The translations under genes were made by a program, and so were the position numbers. The notes beneath the pieces were generated by a model. The model was not told the DNA's origin and made no database searches. It worked only from the letters and a program-made list of their open reading frames with translations. DNA of 64,000 nucleotides from an uncultured Paracoccaceae bacterium (GTDB lineage: Bacteria > Pseudomonadota > Alphaproteobacteria > Rhodobacterales > Rhodobacteraceae), in contig OY288166.1 in NCBI GenBank assembly GCA_958439195.1, positions 124,001-188,000 of the forward strand, written 5' to 3'. This document shows, one piece after another, positions 44,882 through 53,116 of the stretch; within the stretch, counting starts at the first letter, position 1; the number at the start of each line of letters is the position of its first letter.

Positions 44882-45652
44882 ATGCGCACACCGCTTCCCC
44901 CTGCATTCCTGAAGGCCCCCATTGCGCACCGCGCCCTGCACGATAGCGCGCAGGGTCGCCCGGAAAACAGCCGTGCCGCCATCGGCGCGGCCATCGAAGC
45001 GGGCTATGCGATCGAAATTGACCTGCAACTGTCGCGTGACGGCGTGCCGATGGTTTTTCATGATGAAACCCTTGACCGCCTGACCGGATTGAACGGCTGG
45101 GTTTGCGACAAGTCCGCAGCAGAACTGGCGACGATCCCGCTGACAGGTGGGGCTGAAACAATCCCTGCCCTTACCGAAGTTCTGCCCCTCGTCGCTGGCC
45201 GCAGCCCGCTTCTGATTGAACTGAAAGATCAGACCCTGCGCATGGCGGAAACGGATGGCCGACTTGAACAGGCGACTGCCGCCCTTCTGGCCGCCTACAA
45301 AGGCCCGGTCGCGGTGATGTCGTTCAACCCCCATTGCATGGCCCACATGTCCCGGATGGCACCCACAGTCGCGCGCGGCCTGACCACCTCGGCCTATGAT
45401 CCGACCGATTGGGATCCTCTGCCCGCGCAAACCTGTGCGCGCCTGCGCGACATTCCCGATTTTGATCGGGTCGAGGCTTCTTTCATCAGCCACGAAGCCG
45501 CAGATCTTGCCCGCCCCCGTGTCGCCCAACTGGCCGCCCAGGGTTCTGCAATCCTGTGCTGGACGATCCGTTCGGCCGAACAAGAGGCGACAGCCCGCCA
45601 GATCGCGCAGAACATCACCTTTGAACATTACCGCGCTGCAATCCCAGCTTGA
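44882..45652 (+). CDS. Glycerophosphodiester phosphodiesterase
   Basis: The 256-residue GDPD-type TIM barrel has IAHRALHDSAQGRPENSRAA (catalytic His and ENS), EIDLQLSRDGVPMVFHDETLDRLTG (metal Glu/Asp and second His) and LLIELK. It hydrolyses glycerophosphodiesters to sn-glycerol-3-phosphate and an alcohol. No signal peptide is seen, so it is probably cytoplasmic. It follows the RidA gene closely, probably in the same operon. Confidence 0.93.
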   Translation: MRTPLPPAFLKAPIAHRALHDSAQGRPENSRAAIGAAIEAGYAIEIDLQLSRDGVPMVFHDETLDRLTGLNGWVCDKSAAELATIPLTGGAETIPALTEVLPLVAGRSPLLIELKDQTLRMAETDGRLEQATAALLAAYKGPVAVMSFNPHCMAHMSRMAPTVARGLTTSAYDPTDWDPLPAQTCARLRDIPDFDRVEASFISHEAADLARPRVAQLAAQGSAILCWTIRSAEQEATARQIAQNITFEHYRAAIPA

Positions 45653-45783
45653 CGCCATCCACAGCCACGCCACCTTGTCGTTGGCATGAAAAGACCCGGT
45701 GAAGAAGGGGGGTAAGCGTCCCCGACAGACCCTTCAAATCCAGTCTTTGCAGATCAAGCCTTTCCAGAAAGCACCACGCGGGC

Positions 45784-46956
45784 ATGACAGAAACAGACCT
45801 TCTTGACAGCGTCACCGCCCTTTCTGCCGCTGATTGGGACGCGCTGTCCGCGCCCGAATGCGCCGATGGCGGGCGGCCGATCGACCCCTTTACCACCCAC
45901 CGCTTCCTTGCCGCGCTAGATGCCTCTGGTTCCACTGGTGCCGGCACCGGATGGCAGCCCCACCCGCTTGTCATCCGCCAAGACGATCGCCTTCTTGCGG
46001 CAACGCCGCTTTATGTGAAATCCCATAGCCAGGGGGAATACATCTTTGACCACGGTTGGGCGCAGGCTCTGGAACGGGCGGGGGGACGGTATTACCCCAA
46101 ACTTCAAATCGCCGTTCCGTTTACCCCTGCCACCGGCCGTCGTTTCTTTGCTGCACCCGATGCCCCCCATGCGCGCGACACGTTGGTGGATGCTGCGATT
46201 CACCTTGCCCGGACGAACCGCCTGTCTTCGCTTCACGTCACCTTCTGCACCGGGGAAGAGGCAGAAGCCCTTTCGGCGCGGCACGGTCTTTTGCATCGCG
46301 TAACCCAACAGTTCCATTGGGAAAACCGCGGCTATGGCACCTTCGACGATTTTCTGAACGACCTTTCGTCGCGCAAACGCAAGATGATCCGGAAAGAACG
46401 CGAAACCGCCCGTGCCTCTGGCCTTGTGATCCGGCAACTCACCGGTGATCAGATCGAACCCCGGCACTGGGATGCATTCTGGGCCTTTTATCAGGATACG
46501 GGCGCGCGCAAATGGGGCACGCCCTACCTGACCCGCCGCTTCTTTGCTCAGGCGCATGATACGATGCGCAACGACATGCTGCTTGTGCTGGCCGAGCGCC
46601 CCGATGGCACGCCGGTTGCGGGCGCGCTCAACTTCATCGGGCGGCACACCCTTTTCGGCCGCTACTGGGGTTGCATCGAAGATCACCCCTGCCTGCATTT
46701 CGAACTGTGCTACTATCAGGCCATCGATTGGGCCATCACGCACCATATGGGGCGGGTCGAAGCGGGGGCTCAGGGCGAACACAAACTGGCACGCGGCTAC
46801 CTGCCCACCCCTGTTCATTCCCTTCATTGGATCGCGGAACCCGGCTTCCGCGATGCAGTGGCACAGTATCTTCGCGCCGAACGCCGCGCCGTGGATGAGG
46901 AGATCGAGGTGCTCACCACCTACGGCCCCTTCCGGCAAGTCACCGCCGAACCCTGA
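45784..46956 (+). CDS. GNAT-superfamily protein of the DUF482/FemAB-like group
   Basis: The 390-residue protein matches DUF482 (peptidoglycan biosynthesis/recognition) in GGRYYPKLQIAVPFTPATGRR, FLNDLSSRKRKMIRKERE, FWAFYQDTGARKWGTPYLTR and LNFIGRHTLFGRYWGC. It ends with HKLARGYLPTPVHSLHW. It has two GNAT-like lobes like FemX enzymes. A transfer of an amino acid or acyl group is assumed; the true substrate is unknown. Confidence 0.85.
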   Translation: MTETDLLDSVTALSAADWDALSAPECADGGRPIDPFTTHRFLAALDASGSTGAGTGWQPHPLVIRQDDRLLAATPLYVKSHSQGEYIFDHGWAQALERAGGRYYPKLQIAVPFTPATGRRFFAAPDAPHARDTLVDAAIHLARTNRLSSLHVTFCTGEEAEALSARHGLLHRVTQQFHWENRGYGTFDDFLNDLSSRKRKMIRKERETARASGLVIRQLTGDQIEPRHWDAFWAFYQDTGARKWGTPYLTRRFFAQAHDTMRNDMLLVLAERPDGTPVAGALNFIGRHTLFGRYWGCIEDHPCLHFELCYYQAIDWAITHHMGRVEAGAQGEHKLARGYLPTPVHSLHWIAEPGFRDAVAQYLRAERRAVDEEIEVLTTYGPFRQVTAEP

Positions 46957-47009
46957 CGGCGTGGTTGACCCACTTGCCTGCGACTGTCACGCATCGCAGG
47001 ATAATCATC

Positions 47010-47030
47010 CGATTTTTCGCAGAAAAATCG
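47010..47030. terminator. AT-rich hairpin between the DUF482 gene and the pterin dehydratase gene
   Basis: CGATTTTT and AAAAATCG pair across CGCAG. The core matches other hairpins of the window (see findings). It sits in the 105-base gap and can act as a terminator. Confidence 0.6.
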
Positions 47031-47061
47031 TTGTCTCCACCTGATGCTTGGACCACCTTTC

Positions 47062-47364
47062 ATGACCGACCGACCGCCCCACCGAACCGTTTCTGACGCC
47101 GACCTTGCCGCCCTTACGGCCAACGGCTGGATGGTCATCGAAGGCGGTCGCGCCATAGCCAAGGTCTACATCTTTCGTAACTTCATCGACGCCTTCGGAT
47201 TCATGACGCGCGCCGCGTTCTGGGCTGAAAAATGGGATCACCACCCTGACTGGTCCAATGTCTACAAAACTGTAACCGTCACGCTGACCACGCATGATAC
47301 AGGCGGCCTGACCGCGCTTGACCTGAAACTGGCAACCAAAATGGACCAGCTGGCCGGGGAGTGA
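47062..47364 (+). CDS. 4a-hydroxytetrahydrobiopterin dehydratase
   Basis: The 100-residue protein of the PCD/DCoH family has the active-site region AEKWDHHPDWSNVYKTVTV, including the H-H-P-D/W signature, and the helix YIFRNFIDAFGFMTRAAFWAE. It dehydrates 4a-hydroxytetrahydropterin, regenerating the cofactor of phenylalanine hydroxylase, which is not in the window. An in-frame start six codons earlier (47044) is possible; MTDRPPHR is preferred. Confidence 0.93.
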   Translation: MTDRPPHRTVSDADLAALTANGWMVIEGGRAIAKVYIFRNFIDAFGFMTRAAFWAEKWDHHPDWSNVYKTVTVTLTTHDTGGLTALDLKLATKMDQLAGE

Positions 47365-47419
47365 TCCGCCATCAGCACGGCAATCGATTTGGCGGTCGTG
47401 CCACCGATCCGATCGCTTT

Positions 47420-47902
47420 CTAGTCTGCCACCTCGATCGTGGCCCATGTCTCGAAACACACCCCACCGGCCAGCGCCATCACCCCGATGGTCGCCCGCCC
47501 GCCAAGCCCGCGCTCACGCCCGAACACCTCGACAAACAGGTCGGACAGGCCCGAAGACACCTTGTGGACATCTTCATACTCTGGTGTGCAGACCACAAAA
47601 TTCAGCGTCCGAACGATGCCCGTCACTTTGTCAAGCGACCCGACAGCCTGCCGTATCCCGCCCAAAACGTTCAGCCCTGTCTGCCGTGCGGCCTGATAGC
47701 CTTGCTCTGTCGTCAGATCCGCCCCCAGCCGCCCCTTGTGGGTGATCTCAACCCCCACCTGCGCCACATGGCCCGACAGGAACAACAGGTTTCCTACCCG
47801 GTGATAGGGTTTCATCGTTCCGTAATCCGCCCCATAATACCCCATCACGTCGAAATCGGGTATATCCAGCCCCATCTCGATCGCCAGCCGTTCCGGTGTC
47901 AT
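47420..47902 (-). CDS. RidA family protein (second paralogue)
   Basis: The 160-residue protein starts at MTPERLAIEMG, after GGGAGGCGCGG. It has RVGNLLFLSGHVAQVG, GLNVLGGIRQAVGSLD, VCTPEYEDVHKVSSGLSDLF and a GRATIGVMALAGGVCFE segment with the conserved Arg. It is of the same long RidA subgroup as the gene at 44.4 kb, yet clearly diverged. It follows dnaE2 on the same strand, 103 bases apart. Confidence 0.9.
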   Translation of the reverse strand: MTPERLAIEMGLDIPDFDVMGYYGADYGTMKPYHRVGNLLFLSGHVAQVGVEITHKGRLGADLTTEQGYQAARQTGLNVLGGIRQAVGSLDKVTGIVRTLNFVVCTPEYEDVHKVSSGLSDLFVEVFGRERGLGGRATIGVMALAGGVCFETWATIEVAD

Positions 47903-48005
47903 CCGCGCCTCCCTTGATATTCTGCAAACCTGCCCCGCCATTTCGTGCTGTTCAAGCTGCCCAGCGCCGCAATCAGGTTACGGCAATCAGGTCAGGGCAA
48001 GCAAT

Positions 48006-50828
48006 TCACGCAGCCTCCGGGGTCAACCACCGCCGCAGCAGCGCCATTGGATGCGCCCGCAACGTCAGCCGCATGGAAACGTAATCCTCCACCACCTGCT
48101 CACCCATCGTCATCTCGCGGAACACCACCGCAGGCTCCACGATCCCCTCGCCATCCATATCACCCGCAAACAGCGGCAAGGGCTTACCCTCGCCCATCGC
48201 CTTGGCCGCCCACAACGCGTCACGTCGGGAAAGGCCCAGCGTCGCAAAGCAATCCGCCTCGGCCAGCCGTGCCAGCGTCAGCGCATTCACCCCCGCCCGT
48301 CGCCACACATCCCCTACCGCGGTAAAGCCATTGCCCCGCGCCGCCACGATCCATTGCGCCTCATCCTCGGCCATGCCCTTGACCTGTCGCAGCCCCAACC
48401 GTAGCGCCAATCCCCCCTGCCCGTCGGGTTCCATCACATTGTCCCAATGGCTGGCATTGATACAGGGCGGGCGCACCACCACCCCATGTTCGCGCGCATC
48501 CCGCACGATCTGTGCCGGGGCATAGAACCCCATCGGCTGACTGTTCAAAAGTGCGCAGGCAAATATCCCTGGATGATGCCGCTTCAACCACGCACTGGCA
48601 TAGACCAACAGTGCAAAGGATGCCGCATGGCTTTCGGGGAAGCCGTAACTCCCGAACCCCTCAATCTGCGCGAAGCAGCGCGCGGCGAAATCGGCGTCAT
48701 AGCCATTTGCCCGCATGCCTTCCATGAACCGGTCGCGGAACTCGCTCACACTGCCATGCTTCTTGAACGTCGCCAAAGAGCGGCGCAGCCGATCGGCCTC
48801 GGTCGGTGTGAAGCCTGCACCGATGATGGCGATCTGCATCGCCTGTTCCTGGAACAGCGGCACGCCCAGCGTCTTGCCCAACACCCGGCCCAGCTCATCC
48901 GATGGAAACGTCACCACCTCCTGTCCGTTCCGACGCCGCAGAAAGGGATGCACCATATCCCCCTGAATCGGCCCTGGCCGGATGATCGCCACCTGAATCA
49001 CCAGATCGTAAAAGGTGCGCGGCCGCATCCGCGGCAGGAAATTCATCTGCGCCCGGCTTTCCACCTGAAACACACCCAGACTGTCGGCCTTGCACAGCAT
49101 GTCATAGGTCGCCGTGTCCTCGGCGGGCAGGGTGGCCAGCGAGTGATGCACCTGGTGGTGCTTACCCAGCAGATCAAACCCCTTGCGGATACAGGTCAGC
49201 ATTCCCAATGCCAGCACATCCACCTTCAATATGCCCAGCGTGTCGATGTCATCCTTGTCCCAGCAGATGACGGTGCGATCCTCCATCGTCGCATTCTCGA
49301 TGGGCACCAACTCATCCAGCCGCCCTTCGGTGATGATGAACCCACCGACATGCTGGCTCAGGTGCCGGGGAAAGCCCTGTATTTCGTCGATGATCTGCAT
49401 CGTCAGCGCCAGCCGCCTGTCGGCAGGGTCCAGCCCAATCTCGCGCAGCCGGGTTTCAGTGATCTGCCCCGGCCCCCCCCAGCCCCAGATCTGGCTTGAC
49501 ATCGTGGCCAGCGTATCCTCGGTCAGCCCCATAGCGCGCCCCACTTCGCGCACCGCCCGCTTGCCCCGATAATGAATCACCGTGGCACACAGCCCCGCTC
49601 GATGCCGCCCATAGCGCGCGTAGATGTGCTGGATCACCTCTTCGCGCCGTTCATGTTCAAAATCCACGTCGATATCGGGTGGCTCGTTGCGCGCCTCGCT
49701 CACGAACCGCTCGAACACCATCGTTCCGATCTCGGGGGAAACACTGGTCACCCCCAGCGCGTAGCACACCACCGAATTCGCCGCCGACCCGCGCCCCTGG
49801 CACAGGATGCCGCGCCCGCGCGCGAAGTCCACGATGTCATGCACGGTCAGGAAATAGGGCTCGTATTTCAGCTTGCCGATCAGCGCCAGTTCATGCGCCA
49901 TCTGCGCCCGCACCCGATCACTCGCCCCTGCAGGATAGCGCCAGTCCAGCCCCGCCCAGGCCAGCCGCGCCAGCCGCTCTGTCGCCGTCTCGCCCCCCGT
50001 CACCTCGGACGGGTATTCATAGCGCAACTCATCCAGCGAAAACCGCAGCCGCGCCGCAACCTCGCCCGCCCGATGCACCGCCGCCTCATGGCCCGCAAAC
50101 AGCCGCAGCATCTCGGCCTCCGACCGCAACCGCTGTTCGGCATGCGGCAGCGCGTGACGGCCCAGCGCATCCACCGGCATGCCCAGCCGTATCGCCGTCA
50201 GCACATCCGCCAGCCGCCGCCGCGCCCCGTGATGCATCATCGGCAAAGCGCTGGCCACCGGGGCCATCCCCATCCCCTCGGCCAGCCGCGCAAACCGTGC
50301 AAGCCGTGCCCGATCCTGCCCGTCATAACGTGGCGCCATCAACAGATGGCACGACCCTGCAAACCGGGGCACCAACCGCCCCGCCACGGCCCGCCATGCC
50401 TCCATCTGCCCCCAAACGGGGGGATGGATCAGCAGCACCATCCCTGCCCCCCAATCCAGCAGATCGTCGATCCCCAGGTCACATTCCCCCTTGCGCGCCC
50501 GCAACCGACCCAGGGAAATCAACCGACACAGCCGCCCCCATCCTGCCCGATCCTCGGGCAGGCAGGTCACCGTGAACCCACAGCGCAGCACGATCCGCGC
50601 CGCCGGGATCAGCCGCGTCCCGGCCCAATCGCGCCCCTCCTCGGCCGCTACCCGCGCCAATTCCCGCACACGCGCATGCGCCCGCACGATGCCAGCCACA
50701 GAATTCACATCCGCCACCGCCAGCCCCGCCATGTCCATCTCGACGGCACGTGTGATCAACTCCTCGGGATGCGACGCCCCGTGAAGGAATGTGAAATTCG
50801 ACAGGGCCGACAGTTCGACAAAGGCCAT
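48006..50828 (-). CDS. dnaE2: Error-prone DNA polymerase DnaE2, lacking the C-terminal OB domain
   Basis: The 940-residue protein is a C-family polymerase of the DnaE2 type. The PHP region opens with LSNFTFLHGASHPEELITRAVE. The palm has GRGSAANSVVCYALGVTSVSP and catalytic PDIDVDF (384-390), with fingers around FGSYGFPESHAASFALL. The frame stops after HPMALLRRWLTPEAA, where relatives of about 1050-1100 residues continue into an OB-fold domain. No remaining OB coding sequence is seen before the RidA gene. DnaE2 performs SOS translesion synthesis with ImuA/ImuB, which are absent next to it. A LexA box covers its promoter. Confidence 0.92.
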   Translation of the reverse strand: MAFVELSALSNFTFLHGASHPEELITRAVEMDMAGLAVADVNSVAGIVRAHARVRELARVAAEEGRDWAGTRLIPAARIVLRCGFTVTCLPEDRAGWGRLCRLISLGRLRARKGECDLGIDDLLDWGAGMVLLIHPPVWGQMEAWRAVAGRLVPRFAGSCHLLMAPRYDGQDRARLARFARLAEGMGMAPVASALPMMHHGARRRLADVLTAIRLGMPVDALGRHALPHAEQRLRSEAEMLRLFAGHEAAVHRAGEVAARLRFSLDELRYEYPSEVTGGETATERLARLAWAGLDWRYPAGASDRVRAQMAHELALIGKLKYEPYFLTVHDIVDFARGRGILCQGRGSAANSVVCYALGVTSVSPEIGTMVFERFVSEARNEPPDIDVDFEHERREEVIQHIYARYGRHRAGLCATVIHYRGKRAVREVGRAMGLTEDTLATMSSQIWGWGGPGQITETRLREIGLDPADRRLALTMQIIDEIQGFPRHLSQHVGGFIITEGRLDELVPIENATMEDRTVICWDKDDIDTLGILKVDVLALGMLTCIRKGFDLLGKHHQVHHSLATLPAEDTATYDMLCKADSLGVFQVESRAQMNFLPRMRPRTFYDLVIQVAIIRPGPIQGDMVHPFLRRRNGQEVVTFPSDELGRVLGKTLGVPLFQEQAMQIAIIGAGFTPTEADRLRRSLATFKKHGSVSEFRDRFMEGMRANGYDADFAARCFAQIEGFGSYGFPESHAASFALLVYASAWLKRHHPGIFACALLNSQPMGFYAPAQIVRDAREHGVVVRPPCINASHWDNVMEPDGQGGLALRLGLRQVKGMAEDEAQWIVAARGNGFTAVGDVWRRAGVNALTLARLAEADCFATLGLSRRDALWAAKAMGEGKPLPLFAGDMDGEGIVEPAVVFREMTMGEQVVEDYVSMRLTLRAHPMALLRRWLTPEAA

Positions 50829-50860
50829 AGGCAGCAGGGGATTCGTTCTGTTCCAAAAAG

Positions 50861-50875
50861 GAACATTATAGGAAC
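50861..50875 (-). promoter_or_regulatory. LexA (SOS) box overlapping the -10 of dnaE2
   Basis: On the minus strand GTTCCTATAATGTTC matches the alphaproteobacterial SOS consensus GTTC-N7-GTTC, and TATAAT in its spacer is a consensus -10 element. A further palindromic GTTC-N7-GAAC (50850-50864) overlaps it. LexA bound here would block RNA polymerase directly. dnaE2 begins 32 bases downstream. Confidence 0.9.
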
Positions 50876-50897
50876 ATATCCCCGCAGGGCGAGTCCC

Positions 50898-51707
50898 TCA
50901 GCAGGGTTCTTCCCAGCCCATAATCACCTCTACCGCCTCTTCCGCCGTCTCAACGAACCGGAACAGCGTCAGGTCCGCCGCCGCGATCAGCCCCTCATCC
51001 GCCAACGCCTGCCAATCCACGATCTTTTCCCAGAACGCGCGGCCGAACAGCAGGAACGGCACCCGCTTCATCCGCCCCGTCTGGATCAGGGTTAGTGCCT
51101 CGAACATCTCGTCCAGCGTGCCAAAGCCACCCGGAAAAATGCACACCGCCCGCGCCCGCATCAGGAAATGCATCTTGCGGATGGCAAAGTAGTGAAAGTT
51201 GAAACACAGATCCGGCGTCACATGCGGGTTCGGGGCCTGCTCGTGCGGCAGCACGATATTCAACCCGATGGATTGCCCGCCAGCATCTGCCGCGCCCAGG
51301 TTCCCCGCCTCCATGATGCCGGGGCCGCCCCCCGTGACCACCACGAATTCGCGGCCATAATTCTTAAGGCTCTCCTCCGTGATGCGCGCAGCCAGCTTGC
51401 GTGCCTCGTCATACCACCGCGCCAGCCCGCCCGCCGCACCGGTGCCATCCGCCCGCACCCGCGCAGACCCCATCACCACCACGGTCGACCGTATCCCCCG
51501 CTCGTCCAGCACCATCTGCGGCTTCAGCAGTTCCAGTTGCAACCGCACCGGGCGCAACTCTTCGCGCATCAGGAAATCGGTATCGGTAAAGGCCAGCCGA
51601 TAGGCCGGAGCCCGCGTCTGCGCCGTATCCGGCAACCGCTCCGCCGCCGCCGCATCCTCGGTGCTGTCCCGCAACGGGTTGGCGCGTCCATCTTCCTTGG
51701 GTGTCAT
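50898..51707 (-). CDS. LOG-family (TIGR00730) nucleotide phosphoribohydrolase-like protein
   Basis: The 269-residue protein (ATG at 51707) has a Rossmann-like fold with VVVMGSARVR, VVTGGGPGIMEAGNLGA and the family motif PGGFGTLDEMFE. Proteins with these motifs hydrolyse nucleoside 5'-monophosphates (LOG, cytokinin type) or are lysine decarboxylase-like in older databases. About 75 N-terminal residues precede the core. It is upstream of dnaE2 on the same strand and divergent from dapD. Confidence 0.88.
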   Translation of the reverse strand: MTPKEDGRANPLRDSTEDAAAAERLPDTAQTRAPAYRLAFTDTDFLMREELRPVRLQLELLKPQMVLDERGIRSTVVVMGSARVRADGTGAAGGLARWYDEARKLAARITEESLKNYGREFVVVTGGGPGIMEAGNLGAADAGGQSIGLNIVLPHEQAPNPHVTPDLCFNFHYFAIRKMHFLMRARAVCIFPGGFGTLDEMFEALTLIQTGRMKRVPFLLFGRAFWEKIVDWQALADEGLIAAADLTLFRFVETAEEAVEVIMGWEEPC

Positions 51708-51786
51708 TCCGGTCCTCGTGTTGCGCGGCTGCCCCGCCTTCTCTATACGGTCGCACCGGACCAGACCATAAACAACGGGGAAAGCC

Positions 51787-52614
51787 ATGTCCTACGCCGC
51801 GCTTGAAGCCACTATTGATGCCGCATGGGACGCCCGCGACACCATCACCCCCGCCACAAAGGGCGAAACCCGCGATGCAATCGAAGCGACGCTGACCGCG
51901 CTGGACAGCGGCACCCTGCGCGTCGCGGAACGGCAGGCCGATGGCCAATGGCACGTCAATCAATGGGCCAAGAAGGCTGTCCTCCTTGGCTTCCGTTTAA
52001 AGGACATGGAACCCCACAGCGGCGGCCCGCAGGGCGGCACCTGGTGGGATAAGGTCGACAACAAATTTCACGGCTGGGGTCCAGACCAATGGAAATCCGC
52101 GGGTTTCCGCGCCGTCCCCAACTGCATCGTCCGCCGCTCGGCCTTCATCGCCAAGGGCGTGGTCCTGATGCCCTCTTTCGTCAATCTCGGCGCCTTCGTG
52201 GATGAAGGCACGATGGTCGACACCTGGGCCACCGTTGGCTCTTGCGCGCAAATCGGCAAGAATGTCCACCTTTCGGGCGGCGTCGGCATTGGCGGCGTTC
52301 TGGAACCGATGCAGGCCGGCCCCACCATCATCGAAGACAACTGCTTCATCGGCGCACGGTCCGAGGTTGTCGAAGGGTGCATCGTGCGAGAAGGATCGGT
52401 TCTTGGTATGGGCGTTTTCATCGGCAAATCGACCAAGATCGTTGACCGTGAAACCGGCTCTGTCACCTATGGAGAGGTGCCGGCCGGTTCCGTCGTGGTC
52501 GCAGGCTCTATGCCCTCCAAGAACGGGATCAACCTCTACTGCGCCGTGATCGTGAAAAAGGTCGATGCCCAGACCCGATCCAAGACCTCGATCAACGAAC
52601 TCCTGCGCGACTGA
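51787..52614 (+). CDS. dapD: 2,3,4,5-tetrahydropyridine-2,6-dicarboxylate N-succinyltransferase
   Basis: The 275-residue DapD has an N-terminal helical domain, the NKFHGWGPDQWKSAGFRAVPNC region and a left-handed beta-helix (MPSFVNLGAFVDEGTMVDTWATVGSCAQIGKNVHLS). It ends with VKKVDAQTRSKTSINELLRD. It succinylates tetrahydrodipicolinate for diaminopimelate synthesis. The dapE gene is close downstream. Confidence 0.97.
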   Translation: MSYAALEATIDAAWDARDTITPATKGETRDAIEATLTALDSGTLRVAERQADGQWHVNQWAKKAVLLGFRLKDMEPHSGGPQGGTWWDKVDNKFHGWGPDQWKSAGFRAVPNCIVRRSAFIAKGVVLMPSFVNLGAFVDEGTMVDTWATVGSCAQIGKNVHLSGGVGIGGVLEPMQAGPTIIEDNCFIGARSEVVEGCIVREGSVLGMGVFIGKSTKIVDRETGSVTYGEVPAGSVVVAGSMPSKNGINLYCAVIVKKVDAQTRSKTSINELLRD

Positions 52615-52758
52615 CCGAACAGGCCACCTTTTCCCCTGCATCCTGGCCCAAAAATCCAAAGAGCGACGTCTGCCATCCCATTCGCCGGAATGTTTCCCCG
52701 TCCCCTGCCTATGTGGGGGTGGGGGGGATGCGGCAGCCCCACATCAGGGATCAACCCC

Positions 52759-53112
52759 ATGACCGATGACACACCCGATACCGAAAAGCCAAAGCGCGAA
52801 AAGCGCCCGCAGCAGGTTTATACCCTCGTCGTGGAAGTGGGCCGCAAACCCGGCGACGGCTTGCCTGACAAGGCCACCGGTGCCGCGCTTATGATCTATG
52901 CCTCCGGCGTCGATGAAGATGAGGCCGTGCGCGAATCCGTTGCCATCCTGAAACAGGCCGACATGGCGCCTCTGGATGTATCGGGCTACGGCACGCTGGA
53001 AGATCGTCTCAAGGCGGGCGATGAGATCGACGCCGACGAACGCGCCCTCATGCAACGTGCGCTGGATGAAAATTCCGTCGTCGTCGCCCAGATGACGCCC
53101 TTTTACGACTAA
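52759..53112 (+). CDS. Conserved small acidic protein between dapD and dapE
   Basis: The 117-residue protein starts at MTDDTPDTEKPKREKRP. A charged N-terminus leads to an alpha/beta body with YTLVVEVGRKPGDGLPDKATGAALMIYASGVDEDEAVRESVAILKQADM. No catalytic motif is visible. I do not recognise a named family. Its position, 144 bases after dapD, suggests it is a conserved companion of the cluster. Function unknown. Confidence 0.75.
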   Translation: MTDDTPDTEKPKREKRPQQVYTLVVEVGRKPGDGLPDKATGAALMIYASGVDEDEAVRESVAILKQADMAPLDVSGYGTLEDRLKAGDEIDADERALMQRALDENSVVVAQMTPFYD

Positions 53113-53116
53113 CGGC

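Noticed and set aside
49572..51095. 507-codon open frame antisense to dnaE2
   Set aside because: Pro/Arg/His-rich composition typical of antisense frames in high-GC genes; dnaE2 is clearly real.
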